Source: Asparagopsis taxiformis (taxonomy: Eukaryota; Rhodophyta; Florideophyceae; Bonnemaisoniales; Bonnemaisoniaceae). From it: 64,000 bases of DNA. Positions 63,859 to 64,000 of the stretch are shown here, piece by piece. The stretch covers positions 1-64,000 of the forward strand of contig JALQPE010002165.1 of the NCBI GenBank assembly GCA_030407315.1, in the 5' to 3' direction. A model generated the notes under the pieces. It made no database searches and had not been told where the DNA came from. It worked only from the letters and a program-made list of their open reading frames with translations. The translations under genes and the position numbers were made by a program. Within the stretch, counting starts at the first letter, position 1. The number at the start of each line of letters is the position of its first letter.

Positions 63859-64000
63859 CAAAGCACGAAGCTCCTGCAGCAAAAATGCAGCAGCACACGA
63901 ACGACGAAATTCACTCAAAAGACTTGGAAAGACAATGAACCCCAAGAAAACCTACTAGTATGACTGATATTCCATCACGGTGGATACTGACACCATACGT

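Noticed and set aside
1..64000. CRISPR arrays, rRNA or bacterial features
   Set aside because: No regularly spaced repeats, rRNA-like blocks or ribosome-binding-site operons are present. Gene structure is eukaryotic.

Overview
The window looks like nuclear DNA of a red alga, and my best guess is a florideophyte such as Chondrus. This is inference from four points. Almost all genes are single-exon, and the one clear intron has textbook splice signals. There is a local family of type II membrane carbohydrate sulfotransferases, enzymes expected in an alga that makes sulfated galactans. One protein has a plastid-type leader with an early Phe. A compact gene-dense half sits next to a half made of decayed mobile elements. 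No bacterial operon structure is seen.

Layout. Bases 1-11040 are GC-rich and CpG-rich and consist of retroelement wreckage: a frame-hopping coiled-coil pseudogene on the + strand (24-1318) and a Ty3/gypsy-type element on the - strand (about 3900-9700) with gag, protease, reverse transcriptase, RNase H and integrase in the usual order but broken by many frameshifts. Composition changes abruptly near 11040. At 11768-13996 lies a composite element with 176-bp inverted repeats. It carries a C2H2 zinc-finger ORF and a gag-like ORF, and beside them an internally deleted foldback copy. From 14.0 to 17.5 kb I see no gene.

Genes from 18 kb onward: a secreted alpha-carbonic anhydrase; a broken or intron-containing multi-pass membrane protein with a decayed paralogue; a large type I membrane protein joining a VWA/Cache (calcium-channel alpha2delta-like) ectodomain to a C-type lectin domain; an inositol polyphosphate kinase; four sulfotransferases at 31-39 kb, two of them duplicated together with their promoters; a PH-domain CAMK-like kinase; ribosomal protein S29; a plastid-type ankyrin protein; CDC6/ORC1-type AAA+ ATPase; GPN1 GTPase; a 928-residue protein with an N-terminal helical segment, a dead kinase-like lobe and Sel1-type repeats; a CBM48 (glycogen-binding)-TPR protein; a small COX5C-like cytochrome oxidase subunit with an 85-nt intron; a hypothetical protein; Nup98; an F-box protein; and two small secreted cysteine-rich peptides sharing the spacing C-X2-C-X11-C-X-C-X4-C.

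The genes do not form one pathway. Themes are the extracellular matrix and Golgi (sulfotransferases, lectin receptor, secreted peptides, carbonic anhydrase), carbohydrate reserve binding (CBM48-TPR), and housekeeping (S29, CDC6, GPN1, Nup98, COX). The most unusual items are the pseudokinase-Sel1 protein, the secreted peptide family and the gag-bearing inverted-repeat element.
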